In this document: piece by piece, positions 41,601-51,103 of the stretch
Layout of the letters: every line of letters begins with the position of its first letter
Position numbering within the stretch: position 1 is the first letter of the stretch
Source: Pedobacter frigiditerrae
GTDB lineage: Bacteria > Bacteroidota > Bacteroidia > Sphingobacteriales > Sphingobacteriaceae
DNA length: 64,000 bases
Direction: 5' to 3'
NCBI RefSeq assembly: GCF_004331645.1
Contig: NZ_SJSK01000004.1
Coordinates: 467,258 to 531,257, forward strand
The notes under the pieces: generated by a model
What the model was told of the DNA's origin: nothing
What the model saw: only the letters and a program-made list of their open reading frames with translations
Databases searched by the model: none
Position numbers and translations under genes: made by a program

Positions 41601-42929
41601 TTATCCGTGTTTCTTTTTCTTATTCATTATCGCCTTTTGACCAATACCATAGTTGGAAGTTTTAGAATTGCTTTCCTTCTTTTTATGATATGCTGCATCA
41701 CGATGATTTTCTTCATCTTCCTGCTCGGCTAATATTTTATTCTTTTGAGCCTTAGCTTTGGTTACTTCTTCTACCAACAAATCGGATGGTAAATCTGCCA
41801 CTTCAATTTTCTGACCAATTGCTTGTTCAATTTTACGAACCTGAGGCAACTCTAAATCTGTTGTAAAAGTAATGGCAACTACTTCTTCATCACTTTGCTT
41901 AATTACCCTGTTTAAGTAAGTTTCCTTTTGTACAGGCAATTCAAAATGGAAAATAAACGGAATGCCTTCCAAATCCATTTGCTGTAAACCTTCATTAGCC
42001 ACAATTAAAACACGAGCTTCACTTATCGCCTTAAAATCTTCGATATCGTCAAACCCAGCCTCATCAAAAAACAAAGGTTTGTAAACAAAAATATCATCGG
42101 CCTTGCCATCAAATAAATCTTTTGATAAGGTTTGAGCCGTTAAACGAGTGTTTACAAAAACTACCACTTTATCAAATACTTCTGCATCCTTTAAAAGCAG
42201 GTTAAGTAAATTTAACTTTGTTCTAAAATTAGGCACATGGTATAAAAGCTGCGTATGCGTTTCGGTTTCGTTCTCCTCTAATTCATCAACTTCTATTGTA
42301 GTAGGTAATTTCATGAAATTCTCAATCATTAAATCGAGTCTGTCATGCATTACATCAGTAAAAATTAAATGTTGGCATTTCTGTATGCTATTAGCCAATT
42401 CGTTAATAGGTAATTGCATACCCAACTTCACCATTTCTGCGGCATCGTCTACCACAAACATTTGAATTTTATTGGTATTTAGGCCCAACTTCAAATAAAC
42501 TGCTCTAGCTCTAGAAGGAACTGCAACAACAATATCTACTCCATCAGTTAACTCATTAATTTGAGCTTCCATTCCGCCATCTGCGTGAATTCCTACAATA
42601 CGGATAGTCTGATTTCTATTTAAAAGCTGAAATTGCTCCATCACTTCTAGCACCCTTTCTTTAGTAGGCACTAAAATTAAGGCTCTTGGCGCTTCTTCAA
42701 AACCATATTTTAAACGCATTAAAACACCTAAAATATAGGTGGTTGTTTTTCCGCATCCCTCTGGGCCAATAGCTATGATATCTTGTCCGCCTAAAATACG
42801 TGACATTGTTCTAGCCTGAATTTCTTTTGGACTGAGGTAACCTGCATCTGTCATTGCTGACACTAATGGTTTGCTTAATTTTAATTGTTCTAAAGACACT
42901 TTTCGCTCTATAAATTGATAATGAGCCAA
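41601..42929 (-). CDS. Degenerate DEAD-box helicase-like protein
   Basis: A 442-residue two-RecA-domain protein with DEAD-box order but altered motifs. The Q-motif GYLSPKEIQARTM and Walker A GPEGCGKTT (55-63) are kept. Motif Ia is PTKERV instead of PTRELA; motif II is DDAA (161-164) instead of DEAD; SAT is replaced by FTDVM; motif IV VVFVNTR is kept; the HRxGRxGR Arg-finger motif is replaced by LNRVIKQSD. Loss of the motif II Glu and the Arg fingers suggests no ATPase activity, so a regulatory or RNA-binding role is more likely. The C-terminus is Lys-rich (KKKKHG), typical of RNA-binding tails. The gene is whole and not a pseudogene. Confidence 0.85.
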   Translation of the reverse strand: MAHYQFIERKVSLEQLKLSKPLVSAMTDAGYLSPKEIQARTMSRILGGQDIIAIGPEGCGKTTTYILGVLMRLKYGFEEAPRALILVPTKERVLEVMEQFQLLNRNQTIRIVGIHADGGMEAQINELTDGVDIVVAVPSRARAVYLKLGLNTNKIQMFVVDDAAEMVKLGMQLPINELANSIQKCQHLIFTDVMHDRLDLMIENFMKLPTTIEVDELEENETETHTQLLYHVPNFRTKLNLLNLLLKDAEVFDKVVVFVNTRLTAQTLSKDLFDGKADDIFVYKPLFFDEAGFDDIEDFKAISEARVLIVANEGLQQMDLEGIPFIFHFELPVQKETYLNRVIKQSDEEVVAITFTTDLELPQVRKIEQAIGQKIEVADLPSDLLVEEVTKAKAQKNKILAEQEDEENHRDAAYHKKKESNSKTSNYGIGQKAIMNKKKKHG

Positions 42930-43043
42930 ATTTACGGAAAATAAAAGGGACTAGCGTAAAAGAGCAATTATTATTAAAAACCATTATTTTTCTTTAGGTG
43001 TAGCGTTTAACGATTTCCTTACGTATGGATTGTAAAACCTATA

Positions 43044-43454
43044 ATGATGAAGAAACTAGTTTACATTTTTATGCTGATGCTTTTATTTACAGCCTGCAAA
43101 AAAGAAAATAATGCAAGAGATTTTAAAGGTACTTATACAGGAACATTTAGAACTATCGTTAACCAAAACATAGTTAGCACAGATTTCGAAATGACTTTAA
43201 TTGATAAAACCTTTAAGGTTAACAAAGGAACGAAGTTAGCCAGTGGAGCATTTAAAGTTGAGGATACTAAAAGTGTAACATTTGCAGATCAAAATACTTG
43301 GACAGCAGATTTCGACTGGAATTTAATATTAAATGGCACTTATATTTACGAAGCTAAAGGAGATAGTTTAATTTTGACAAAAAGTTTAACAATAGCCTCA
43401 GATGTTAATCCGTCTATCACTTATCAATATAGATTAAAGCGTTCGAAACAATAA
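43044..43454 (+). CDS. Lipocalin-like small lipoprotein
   Basis: A 136-residue lipoprotein (YIFMLMLLFTACKKE). The mature part begins with FKGTYTGTFRT and contains beta strands with DFEMTLIDKTFKVNKGTKLASGAFKV and a terminal YQYRLKR, similar to lipocalin-like small outer-envelope proteins. It ends one base before the ECF sigma start, so the lipoprotein, sigma and following genes form one operon. Function unknown. Confidence 0.65.
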   Translation: MMKKLVYIFMLMLLFTACKKENNARDFKGTYTGTFRTIVNQNIVSTDFEMTLIDKTFKVNKGTKLASGAFKVEDTKSVTFADQNTWTADFDWNLILNGTYIYEAKGDSLILTKSLTIASDVNPSITYQYRLKRSKQ

Positions 43455-44009
43455 ATGTCCAAACCCCAAACACCTAACCTTGAGGAGTTAATACATTATT
43501 GCAAATCAGGTGATCTACAGTCCCAGGAAATGCTATACAAGCATTTTTATGGCTACGCTTTGGGTATTTGTTTGAGGTATTTATATAATAGAGAAGATGC
43601 ATTAGAGGCCGTTAACGATTCATTTATTAAAGTTTTTAAATCAATTGACAGTTTTAGGGAAGATGCTCACTTTAAGGCTTGGTTCAGAAAGATTTTAGTG
43701 AACACAGCCCTAGATTATAAAAGAAAAAACATGAGGTTTAGTCAAGCCATAGAATTGGTAGACACAGAGCCACAAACCACCTATTCATCTGCTTTAGATA
43801 ACCTCTCTGCAAAGGATATTTTAGGCTTGATGAAAAATTTAAATGAGACGCAAAGTTTGGTGTTTAACTTATATGAAATAGACGGCTATTCTCACAAGGA
43901 GATTGGGAAAATGTTGAATATTCCAGAAAGCTCATCTCGAACTTATTTAACAAGAGCTAAACAAACACTGCAAAGTTTATTGATTACTCATTCAATATAT
44001 AAAAGATGA
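43455..44009 (+). CDS. ECF sigma factor coupled to a beta-barrel protein
   Basis: A 184-residue sigma-70 family ECF factor, starting at the base after the lipoprotein stop. Region 2: YALGICLRYLYNREDALEAVNDSFIKVFKSIDSFREDAHFKAWFRKILVNTALDYKRK. Region 4: MKNLNETQSLVFNLYEIDGYSHKEIGKMLNIPESSSRTYLTRAKQTLQ. It is only distantly related to the other ECF factor at 36578. The stop overlaps the start of the next gene (ATGA), coupling it to the TM/beta-barrel protein. No sequence matching the other ECF promoter is visible upstream. Confidence 0.9.
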   Translation: MSKPQTPNLEELIHYCKSGDLQSQEMLYKHFYGYALGICLRYLYNREDALEAVNDSFIKVFKSIDSFREDAHFKAWFRKILVNTALDYKRKNMRFSQAIELVDTEPQTTYSSALDNLSAKDILGLMKNLNETQSLVFNLYEIDGYSHKEIGKMLNIPESSSRTYLTRAKQTLQSLLITHSIYKR

Positions 44010-45376
44010 AAGATATAGATGAAGAATTAGTATCGCAGATTAAAACTGTTTTCGAAAATTTTGATGATGAATTAAGCGACAACGGATGGGCGAAACTACG
44101 AGAAAAATATCCTGAAAAACAAAATAAAAAACTACCTATTTGGTGGATAAGCGGAATTGCGGCGGCTATTTTAATAGCTCTTGGCTTATTTTTCGCATTA
44201 GATAAATCTGCTCAAAAAATAGATAACGGACAGCAAATAGTAAAACAACAACCAGTCATCAAGCACAAAACTGACAGCATTATTAATAGACCTTCAATTG
44301 CCAAAAAACAAGAAACAAAACCTGCAGAAAATCCCACAGGAAATACTGCAGATAAATCACCACTTGTAGCACAAAAAACTGTACCTAAGGCATCCACTTG
44401 GGGAAAACCAATTGTAACGGATGTAAAAAAAGAAATTGTAATCGCTAAAGTAGAACAGCCTATTAAAAATGAAACCCTCACTAATCAGAAAGTAGTAGTT
44501 GTACAAAATCCAATCAATCAAAATGCTATTGCGGCAAACAAAGTTGATACAGCCCAAAAGATAAATAACCAAAATCAAGTAATTGCAAATAATAATGGAG
44601 CAGTAGTTAAAGATCCTGTAATCGTTAAAAAAACAACTGAACAGTTTTTAAACGACCAAAGTAAAATCTTAGCTCAAAAACCTAAGGAAGAACGAAAAAC
44701 AAAAGAGACCAAAAGTTCTATTGAGGTATTTAGTGGTACATTTTTAAATTATTACGCAGATAATGCGGCTAAATTAAATGCAGGCTTTGGCGTAAATGCC
44801 AATGTTAAATTAACTAAAAGCTTGTTCGTTAGTTTCGGTGCAGGTGTTAGCCAAAATAAAATAGAATATCAAAAGAGCATTCCTAGCGAAGTTTCTCGCT
44901 CTATGTCTTCTTATTCTTTTGATGCGGCAAATGCAGCTCCAAATAATAACCCTGGTGCTTCAAATAGTACGAGCATTTCCGACATCAGCATAAATGCCCA
45001 ATTGTTAAATTTTGATATACCTGTAAGCCTTAAGTTCTATCCTACCAAAAAGCAAAATTTCTATATAGCAACAGGAATTAACTCGAGCACTTACCTATCT
45101 CAAAAATATACCTATGGATATAATTTAAGCAATAAAAATGTTTTAGGTATAACACAAACTGCAAAGCAAGAAGAAACTGAAAAAAGCAGGATTAACGGGT
45201 TTGATTTTGCAACCAGTGCTATTTTCGCCATAGGCATTAACCAAAGTATTGGGAACAACAGCCTTACTTTCGAACCTTACTTTAAACCGGCTATTGGCAA
45301 TATGGGCGAGAAAAACCTAAGGATAAACACAGTAGGCTTAAACTTAAAGTTCAATTTCACCTCGAACAAAAAATAA
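44006..45376 (+). CDS. Trans-envelope protein: anti-sigma-like N-terminus, one TM helix, outer-membrane beta-barrel
   Basis: A 456-residue protein in three parts. Residues 1-43 are a charged cytoplasmic segment (EELVSQIKTVFENFDDELSDNGWAKLREK). Residues about 44-66 form one membrane helix (LPIWWISGIAAAILIALGLFFAL). Residues 67-235 are a Lys/Gln/Asn/Pro-rich linker of low complexity, long enough to cross the periplasm. From about 240 onward the sequence is that of an outer-membrane beta-barrel (EVFSGTFLNYYADNAAKLNAGFGVNANVKLTKSLFVSFGAGVSQ ... LRINTVGLNLKFNF). It overlaps the sigma gene by four bases. It is probably the anti-sigma/sensor for that factor. Similar genes occur in other Bacteroidota; the mechanism is not known to me. 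Confidence 0.75.
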   Translation: MKDIDEELVSQIKTVFENFDDELSDNGWAKLREKYPEKQNKKLPIWWISGIAAAILIALGLFFALDKSAQKIDNGQQIVKQQPVIKHKTDSIINRPSIAKKQETKPAENPTGNTADKSPLVAQKTVPKASTWGKPIVTDVKKEIVIAKVEQPIKNETLTNQKVVVVQNPINQNAIAANKVDTAQKINNQNQVIANNNGAVVKDPVIVKKTTEQFLNDQSKILAQKPKEERKTKETKSSIEVFSGTFLNYYADNAAKLNAGFGVNANVKLTKSLFVSFGAGVSQNKIEYQKSIPSEVSRSMSSYSFDAANAAPNNNPGASNSTSISDISINAQLLNFDIPVSLKFYPTKKQNFYIATGINSSTYLSQKYTYGYNLSNKNVLGITQTAKQEETEKSRINGFDFATSAIFAIGINQSIGNNSLTFEPYFKPAIGNMGEKNLRINTVGLNLKFNFTSNKK

Positions 45377-45381
45377 ACGTT

Positions 45382-45810
45382 ATGAAATTAATCAAAACCT
45401 ACTTAGTAATGTTATTGGCAGCTCTTACCTTTATAGGCTGTAAGAAACAAACTAGCTTGGATCTGTCTGGCACTTACACCATAAAATCAAGTGCAAAATT
45501 ATTTATTCCCAAAAACAGAAACATAGCAACGCTAACTGCTTCAGATTTTGCAGATAGTCGCTGTCCTGCTAATGCAATTTGCGTTTGGGAAGGTGTCGGT
45601 ACAGTAAAAATTAAATTTAAAGACGAGGTTAAAGAGCAAACCATAGAACTATGCACTGGAGGCTGTGCTGTGGTGTCAAAATCTAAAGCTCAAGATATTA
45701 CTTTAAACAACTTAAATTATACAGTAGAATTAACCGAACTATCTCCTTATCCAGGTACTGGAACAGCAAATTCAACAAAAAAAGCCACCATCGTCATCAA
45801 AAGGAAATAA
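45382..45810 (+). CDS. Small lipoprotein with DSRCP motif
   Basis: A 142-residue lipoprotein (LAALTFIGCKKQT, Cys at about 20). It has the conserved word DFADSRCPANAICVWEGVGTVKIKF, seen in a family of Bacteroidota envelope proteins, and two further cysteines in ELCTGGC that could form a disulfide with it. The remainder is beta-rich. It starts 5 bp after the beta-barrel gene and is the last gene of that operon. Function unknown. Confidence 0.65.
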   Translation: MKLIKTYLVMLLAALTFIGCKKQTSLDLSGTYTIKSSAKLFIPKNRNIATLTASDFADSRCPANAICVWEGVGTVKIKFKDEVKEQTIELCTGGCAVVSKSKAQDITLNNLNYTVELTELSPYPGTGTANSTKKATIVIKRK

Positions 45811-45891
45811 AGTATCATATTTTTGATACATAAAGACTGGTTTATTCAATATTTTGTAAGTTTATCCTATCGGGAAACTTAAACTAACAAA

Positions 45892-48315
45892 ATGAAGAAA
45901 ATTATCCTAAACCTATTATTAGTTGCGCTAAGCGGAAGTGCTTTCGCTCAAGACGCAATTAGCTATCAAACGCCACCAAAGGCAATAGCAGACCTATTAT
46001 TAGCAAAACCAACTCCCGGTGTTAGCATAGACAGTAAAGCTGAATGGATGTTGTTTAGCGAACGTAATTCTTATCCCTCTGTTGAGGAATTGGCAATGCC
46101 AGAATACCGTATCGCTGGTATGCGTATCAATCCGAACAACTATTCAGCAAGTCGCCAAACCTTCATCAATAACTTTAGTTTAAAGAATATTAAAACCGGC
46201 AAAACTTTAGCTGTAACAGGTTTACCTGTGCCATTATATGCAGGTGCTGTGAACTGGAGTCCAAGTGAAACTAAAATTGCCTTTACTAACACTACACCAA
46301 CAAAAGTTGAGCTATACGTTATAGATGTGGCAACTGGAAAAGCAACCAAAGCTAACAAACAACCTATAAATGCAATCATGGGTGGTGGCGCAACATGGGT
46401 TGATGACAACACTTTGCTTTATAGAGTAATTACCAAAGCGGCAACCCTTGCCCCTGCTCGCCCATTAGCTCCAAAGGGACCAACCATTCAGCAAAATTTA
46501 GGCAAGGCTGCGCCAAGCGCAACTTTACAAGATTTAATTAAAACACCTTATGATGAGCAATTATTCGAGTTTTTTGCAACCTCTCAATTGGTTCAAAATA
46601 AAGCTGGCATAGAAACCCCAATTGGCAAACCTGCCATTTATAGTGGCGTTACCCTATCTCCTGACAAAAACTACATGATGGTTCGTACCATTAAAAAACC
46701 TTTCTCTTATCTAGTTTCTGCTGGCGGTTTCCCTTCAGTTTTAAGCATTACAGATAGAACAGGGAAAGTGGTTAAAATGCTTGCCGATTTACCATCTACA
46801 GAAGAAAGACCTTCTGGTTATGACAATGTTCAAAACGTACCTAGAGGTTTTGACTGGAGAGATGATGAACCGGCAACCGTAACCTGGACAGTTGCTTTGG
46901 ATAGCGGATTAATCAAGAAAAACGTTGAGTACCATGATGCGGTAATGCAATTAACTGCTCCATTTAATGGAACTCCAAAAGAACTTTTAAAGACTAAAAT
47001 GCGTTTCGGTGGTATCAGCTGGGGAAATCCTACCCTAGCCTTGGTTAGAGAAAACTCAAGAACTAAACAAACTTCTAAATTAAGTCGCTTTAACCCAACA
47101 ACTGGCGCTTTAGAAACTTTGTACGAGTTAAGCACAAATGATGCTTACAACAATCCAGGTTTTCCTGTAACGGAGAAAAATAAATACGGTCGACAAGTAA
47201 TTTTAACTACCGATGGTGGTACAAAATTATTGTTAAATAACACTACTGGTGCATCTGCCAAAGGCGATTTACCTTTCTTGGCAAAATTTGATTTAGCTAC
47301 CAAGAAATCTGAAATTTTATGGAGAGCACAGCCAGGTACTTTTGAAATGGTTACTGATGTTTTAGACCCTCAAAAACTGGTTTTACTAACCCGTAGAGAA
47401 AGCCAAAAAGACGCGCCAAACTATTTCATTAAAAACTTGATGTTGCGCATAGCGGATGTTCAAATCACCAATTTCACCAACCCTTATGCACAGTTAGCAG
47501 GTGTAAAAAAAGAGAAAATCTCTTACAAACGTGCCGATGGCATTGATTTAACAGGAGATTTATATTTGCCAGCTGGTTATAACAAAGAGAAAGATGGACC
47601 ATTACCTGTTTTAATATGGGCTTACCCTCGCGAATTTAACTCTGCTGCAGATGCTGCTCAAATTAGAGGTTCGCAAGATAAGTTTACTACTATAAGTTCT
47701 GGCGGTCCCTTATTTTTTGTAACCCAAGGTTACGCAGTGTTAGACAATGCCGAAATGCCAATTGTAGCTAAAGATGGCAAAAAACCTAACGATACTTTTG
47801 TGGAGCAATTAAAGTTAAATGCCGAAGCTGCAATTAACAAATTAAGCGATATGGGCATTGGAGACAGAAATAGAATGGCAGTTGGTGGTCACAGTTATGG
47901 TGCATTCATGACAGCAAATTTATTAGCTCACACTAATTTATTTAAAGCTGGTATTGCTCGTAGTGGTGCTTACAACAGAACTTTAACTCCTTTTGGTTTC
48001 CAAAACGAAGATAGAACTTATTGGCAAGCACCAGAATTGTATTACCAAATGAGCCCATTTAGTTATGCAAATAACATCAAAACACCAATCCTTTTAATCC
48101 ATGGCGAAATGGACGATAATCAAGGTACCTTCCCTATCAATAGCGAGCGTTTATTTAATGCTATTAAAGGTCATGGCGGTACCACTCGTTTTGTGTACTT
48201 ACCTTACGAAGCGCATGGTTACAGAGCCAAGGAAAACATTTTACACATGCTTTGGGAAATGAACACTTGGTTAGATACTTATGTTAAAAATGCTAAACCA
48301 ACAGTGGCCAAGTAG
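45892..48315 (+). CDS. S9-family prolyl oligopeptidase-like serine peptidase
   Basis: An 807-residue exported peptidase with signal peptide ending SAFAQ. A beta-propeller-like N-terminal part (WSPSETKIAFTNTTPTKVELYVIDVATGK, LSPDKNYMMVRTIKKPFSY) leads to the alpha/beta hydrolase domain with GGHSYGAF (Ser668), MDDNQGTFPINSERLF with catalytic Asp741 or its neighbour, and YEAHGYR with His775. The type resembles glutamyl or dipeptidyl peptidases of the S9 family in Bacteroidota. It acts in the periplasm. Likely monogenic, with a terminator 45 bp after the stop. Confidence 0.93.
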   Translation: MKKIILNLLLVALSGSAFAQDAISYQTPPKAIADLLLAKPTPGVSIDSKAEWMLFSERNSYPSVEELAMPEYRIAGMRINPNNYSASRQTFINNFSLKNIKTGKTLAVTGLPVPLYAGAVNWSPSETKIAFTNTTPTKVELYVIDVATGKATKANKQPINAIMGGGATWVDDNTLLYRVITKAATLAPARPLAPKGPTIQQNLGKAAPSATLQDLIKTPYDEQLFEFFATSQLVQNKAGIETPIGKPAIYSGVTLSPDKNYMMVRTIKKPFSYLVSAGGFPSVLSITDRTGKVVKMLADLPSTEERPSGYDNVQNVPRGFDWRDDEPATVTWTVALDSGLIKKNVEYHDAVMQLTAPFNGTPKELLKTKMRFGGISWGNPTLALVRENSRTKQTSKLSRFNPTTGALETLYELSTNDAYNNPGFPVTEKNKYGRQVILTTDGGTKLLLNNTTGASAKGDLPFLAKFDLATKKSEILWRAQPGTFEMVTDVLDPQKLVLLTRRESQKDAPNYFIKNLMLRIADVQITNFTNPYAQLAGVKKEKISYKRADGIDLTGDLYLPAGYNKEKDGPLPVLIWAYPREFNSAADAAQIRGSQDKFTTISSGGPLFFVTQGYAVLDNAEMPIVAKDGKKPNDTFVEQLKLNAEAAINKLSDMGIGDRNRMAVGGHSYGAFMTANLLAHTNLFKAGIARSGAYNRTLTPFGFQNEDRTYWQAPELYYQMSPFSYANNIKTPILLIHGEMDDNQGTFPINSERLFNAIKGHGGTTRFVYLPYEAHGYRAKENILHMLWEMNTWLDTYVKNAKPTVAK

Positions 48316-48359
48316 ATTTGAGATATGAGTATTGAGATGTGAGACATCACGCTTTAAAC

Positions 48360-48394
48360 ATCCGATGAGTTTTATAATTCATCGGATTTTTTTT
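48360..48394 (+). terminator. Terminator after the S9 peptidase gene
   Basis: Stem ATCCGATGA (48360-48368) pairs with TCATCGGAT (48379-48387), followed by a run of 8-9 T residues. It is a standard rho-independent terminator. A second, looser ATCCGATGA/TCATCGGA pair follows at about 48402-48440. Confidence 0.88.
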
Positions 48395-48917
48395 ACCTGT
48401 CATCCGATGAGTATAAAGCACCTTGCAAATCTCATCGGACGACTAAGATATTAGTTGTCTTTTTTGAAAAGTAATAGCAGTAATTCGTCTGAAAGTCCTG
48501 CCCTGTTTTCCGCTTTAGTCCCGATGAAAAATCTGGAGCTATCGCTGCAATCAGGTTTAATTTACGCAGGTTTTTGCTACTATGAGGGGTTGCAGTGCGC
48601 CAAGAACCACAAACTTTAATCACTAAACCTGACAGTCGCGAAAATCCTTTTTTGTCATCCTTAGCTCCGCCTGTACTGAGCTTGCCGAAGTGTCGAAGGA
48701 CAAAAAAGATTGCAGCAAATGGCAGGACTGTAATTGCTATAGAACACTGACGTTAATTTTCAAAAACCTCTTTTAACTGCATTAGTTGGTAACGATGATA
48801 TTCGAGCAAAGCGATTTCATTGCTTACAACAAAACATTAGAGGTACTTAACGATTATAAACTCATCATTTTGTATTAATTATTACCTTTACTTCATCACT
48901 CAAATTAAACCATCTCA
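48395..48917. repeat. Gene-free region with dispersed repeats
   Basis: About 520 bp with no credible gene. It contains CAATCAGGTTTAATTTACG (48548-48566); the part from 48552 to 48576 is nearly identical to 60882-60906. A GAGCTTGCCGAAGTGTCGAAG word at about 48676-48697 is a typical dispersed Bacteroidota repeat, related to GCTTCGACAAGCTCAGCATG at 19202. The promoter for the ThuA gene must lie at the right end but I see no clear box. Confidence 0.45.
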
Positions 48918-49757
48918 ATGAACCTAAAAACTTTAACCAAGGCTTTATTATTGTTTATTGTTTGTTATACAATAGCTAGTTCATCATTTGCTCAAAAACC
49001 AAAGTTTAAGGTAATTGCTTTTTACACTGGCAAAAATGACCAAGCTCACGTAAGTTTTGTACATGAGGCAAACAAAAAGTTTCCCGAGTTAGCAAAGAAA
49101 TATAGCTTCAGTTACGACTCTACAGCTAATTGGGATAATCTAAATGCAGCATACTTATCAAATTATCAAGTCGTTTTATTTTTAGACACCCGTCCCGAGA
49201 AACCAGAACAACGTGCTGCATTTGAAACTTACATGAAAAACGGAGGTGCATGGATGGGGTTTCATTTTTCGGCATTTGCCTTAACTCCATCAGCTTATAC
49301 ACAAGATTGGGATTGGTACCATAATGAGTTTTTAGGTTCTGGGCAATATGGCAGTAATACTTGGCGACCAACATCTGCAATTTTACGGGTAAATAAAAAG
49401 CACCCTGCTACCAAAAAACTGCCAGAAACCTTTAAAGCTCAGCCTAACGAATGGTATAGATGGGAAAAAGACTTACGCAAAAACCCAGATATCGACATCT
49501 TAATGTCTATCGATTCTACAAGCTTCCCTTTAGGCACAGGACCAAAGACGCATGAGATTTGGCAAAGTGGCTATTATCCTGTAGTTTGGAGCAATAAAAA
49601 ATATAAAATGATTTATGTAAACATGGGCCATAACGATATGGATTATGAGCATAAATACAATACATTCACTACTTCCCTATCTCAAACATTTGACAATGAA
49701 ACACAAACCAAAATGATGATTGATGGCTTGTTGTGGCTGGGGAGTGGAAAAAAGTAG
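48918..49757 (+). CDS. ThuA domain-containing protein
   Basis: A 279-residue exported protein with a signal peptide ending SSFAQ. It matches the ThuA (trehalose utilisation, glutamine amidotransferase-like) family: KVIAFYTGKNDQAHVSFVHEANKKFPEL, YQVVLFLDTRPEKPEQRAAFETYMKNGGAWMGFHF, WDWYHNEFLG, and MIYVNMGHNDMDYE. These proteins are often found with Gfo/Idh/MocA and DUF1080 genes in sugar operons, such as the one at 16616-20588 here, though not adjacent in this case. Enzymatic role is unknown. Confidence 0.88.
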   Translation: MNLKTLTKALLLFIVCYTIASSSFAQKPKFKVIAFYTGKNDQAHVSFVHEANKKFPELAKKYSFSYDSTANWDNLNAAYLSNYQVVLFLDTRPEKPEQRAAFETYMKNGGAWMGFHFSAFALTPSAYTQDWDWYHNEFLGSGQYGSNTWRPTSAILRVNKKHPATKKLPETFKAQPNEWYRWEKDLRKNPDIDILMSIDSTSFPLGTGPKTHEIWQSGYYPVVWSNKKYKMIYVNMGHNDMDYEHKYNTFTTSLSQTFDNETQTKMMIDGLLWLGSGKK

Positions 49758-49836
49758 AAATCGTTATCCGTCCATCGTTTATCGTCTGTCGAGTAACCAA
49801 CAACGACAAACAAACAACAAACAACGAATAAAAAAT

Positions 49837-50310
49837 ATGGAACAAGCAATCAAAGTAATCAAAGCATCGAGAAGCAAATTATTAAGCCTAGTAGAAGAGC
49901 TTTCTACAGAAGAATTAAATTATATCCCTACTGGATTTAACAACAACCTAGCTTGGCAAATTGGCCATATTGTAGTTAGTCAGCAGATATTATGTTATAA
50001 ACTAGCAGGACAAAAATTTATCATTGAAGACGAGTTAATCGACTTATATAAAAATGGTTCGAAACCAGAAAGAGCATTTAGCGAAGCCGAAATAGCTCAA
50101 ATGAAAGGCTATTTGCTAAGTACAATAGATCAGTTAGCAATTGATTTAACAAATGGAACTTTCGATAACTATACACCCTATACCATTTCTACTTATCCCG
50201 GTTTAACTTTAACCAATGTAAGTGATGCAGTAACATTTATTGTTTCCCATGATGGCTTACATTATGGCTGTAGTTTAGGGTTAAAAAAATTAGTTAAAAA
50301 CAGGGCTTAA
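49837..50310 (+). CDS. DinB-family protein
   Basis: A 157-residue DinB-like four-helix-bundle protein. I start at ATG 49837 (MEQAIKVIKASRSKLLSLVEELSTEELNYIPTGF), because the longer frame from 49720 overlaps the ThuA gene and lacks family character. The metal ligands are probably His in WQIGHIVVSQQ and in SHDGLHYGCS, matching the His triad of the superfamily. Members include thiol transferases and metal-dependent enzymes; this one has no obvious partner. The next gene overlaps its stop by one base. Confidence 0.85.
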   Translation: MEQAIKVIKASRSKLLSLVEELSTEELNYIPTGFNNNLAWQIGHIVVSQQILCYKLAGQKFIIEDELIDLYKNGSKPERAFSEAEIAQMKGYLLSTIDQLAIDLTNGTFDNYTPYTISTYPGLTLTNVSDAVTFIVSHDGLHYGCSLGLKKLVKNRA

Positions 50311-50957
50311 TGAAGAGGGTTTCATTGTTGTTAATGTTATTTATCTTGTCTAAAGGTGTTTTTGCTCAAAAAACATATAAGGATAAATATTTTGGCATTA
50401 GCATTAATGAACCTAAAAACTGGATTGTTAAAGACAATAGTGCTTTTATAGATAGTTTAATAGGCGATAAAGTAAATGACAGTTTATTAGCTAAGGAAAT
50501 TGAAGTTAATAATGGCTCACTCTTACTTGCTACATTCAATAAATATGACGAAAAGAAAAGTGGATTTATACCTATAATTCAAATTAACGTACTAAATAAT
50601 CCCTCTGTTTTATTTAATGATTTTGAAGTGGACATGAAGGCCAGTGCAAATCTATATAAATCATTATACCAAGATTTTTCATTCATAACACAGCCCCAAT
50701 CAGTTACCGTTAATGGAAAGAAATCAATCTATTTTAGTGGAAAATTTACACTAACAGGCACTAGGACTTTTCAAGTAAATATTGGCGGAAATAACTATGA
50801 ACAAAATCAAACTTTAAAATATTTAATTCAAACAAAAGTGTATGCTATCCCCTATGGCAACTATTTTTTCCAGTTAAGTTTTACGGATAATTTAGACGTT
50901 AAGGATGATGAAAAACTGTTTGAAGATTTGCTCACTTCTATAAGAATTGGAAAATAA
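50310..50957 (+). CDS. Exported protein of unknown function (PsbP-like pattern)
   Basis: A 215-residue protein with a signal peptide ending GVFAQ. The start TYKDKYFGISINEPKNWIVKD resembles the opening of PsbP/MOG1-like domains (small mixed alpha/beta folds), as do PIIQINVLNNPS and KSIYFSGKFTL. The last helix DEKLFEDLLTSIRI is also of that pattern. It overlaps the DinB stop by one base (TAATG), so the two are co-expressed. Function unknown. Confidence 0.6.
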   Translation: MKRVSLLLMLFILSKGVFAQKTYKDKYFGISINEPKNWIVKDNSAFIDSLIGDKVNDSLLAKEIEVNNGSLLLATFNKYDEKKSGFIPIIQINVLNNPSVLFNDFEVDMKASANLYKSLYQDFSFITQPQSVTVNGKKSIYFSGKFTLTGTRTFQVNIGGNNYEQNQTLKYLIQTKVYAIPYGNYFFQLSFTDNLDVKDDEKLFEDLLTSIRIGK

Positions 50958-51103
50958 CAGCCAAGATTAATCTATATATTAATGTTAGAACTCGAATAGA
51001 AAATATAGCTGTTCGAATAGAAAATAACCATGTCTGTATAAAATTCTTTCTTAATATAACCTCATTAATTACTTTCATTTTGGAAAACAAAAAACTAAAC
51101 AAA

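Noticed and set aside
43000..43044. Shared promoter for the second ECF sigma operon.
   Set aside because: The upstream sequence does not contain GAAGGA-N16-GTCTAA, so I do not link it to the first regulon.
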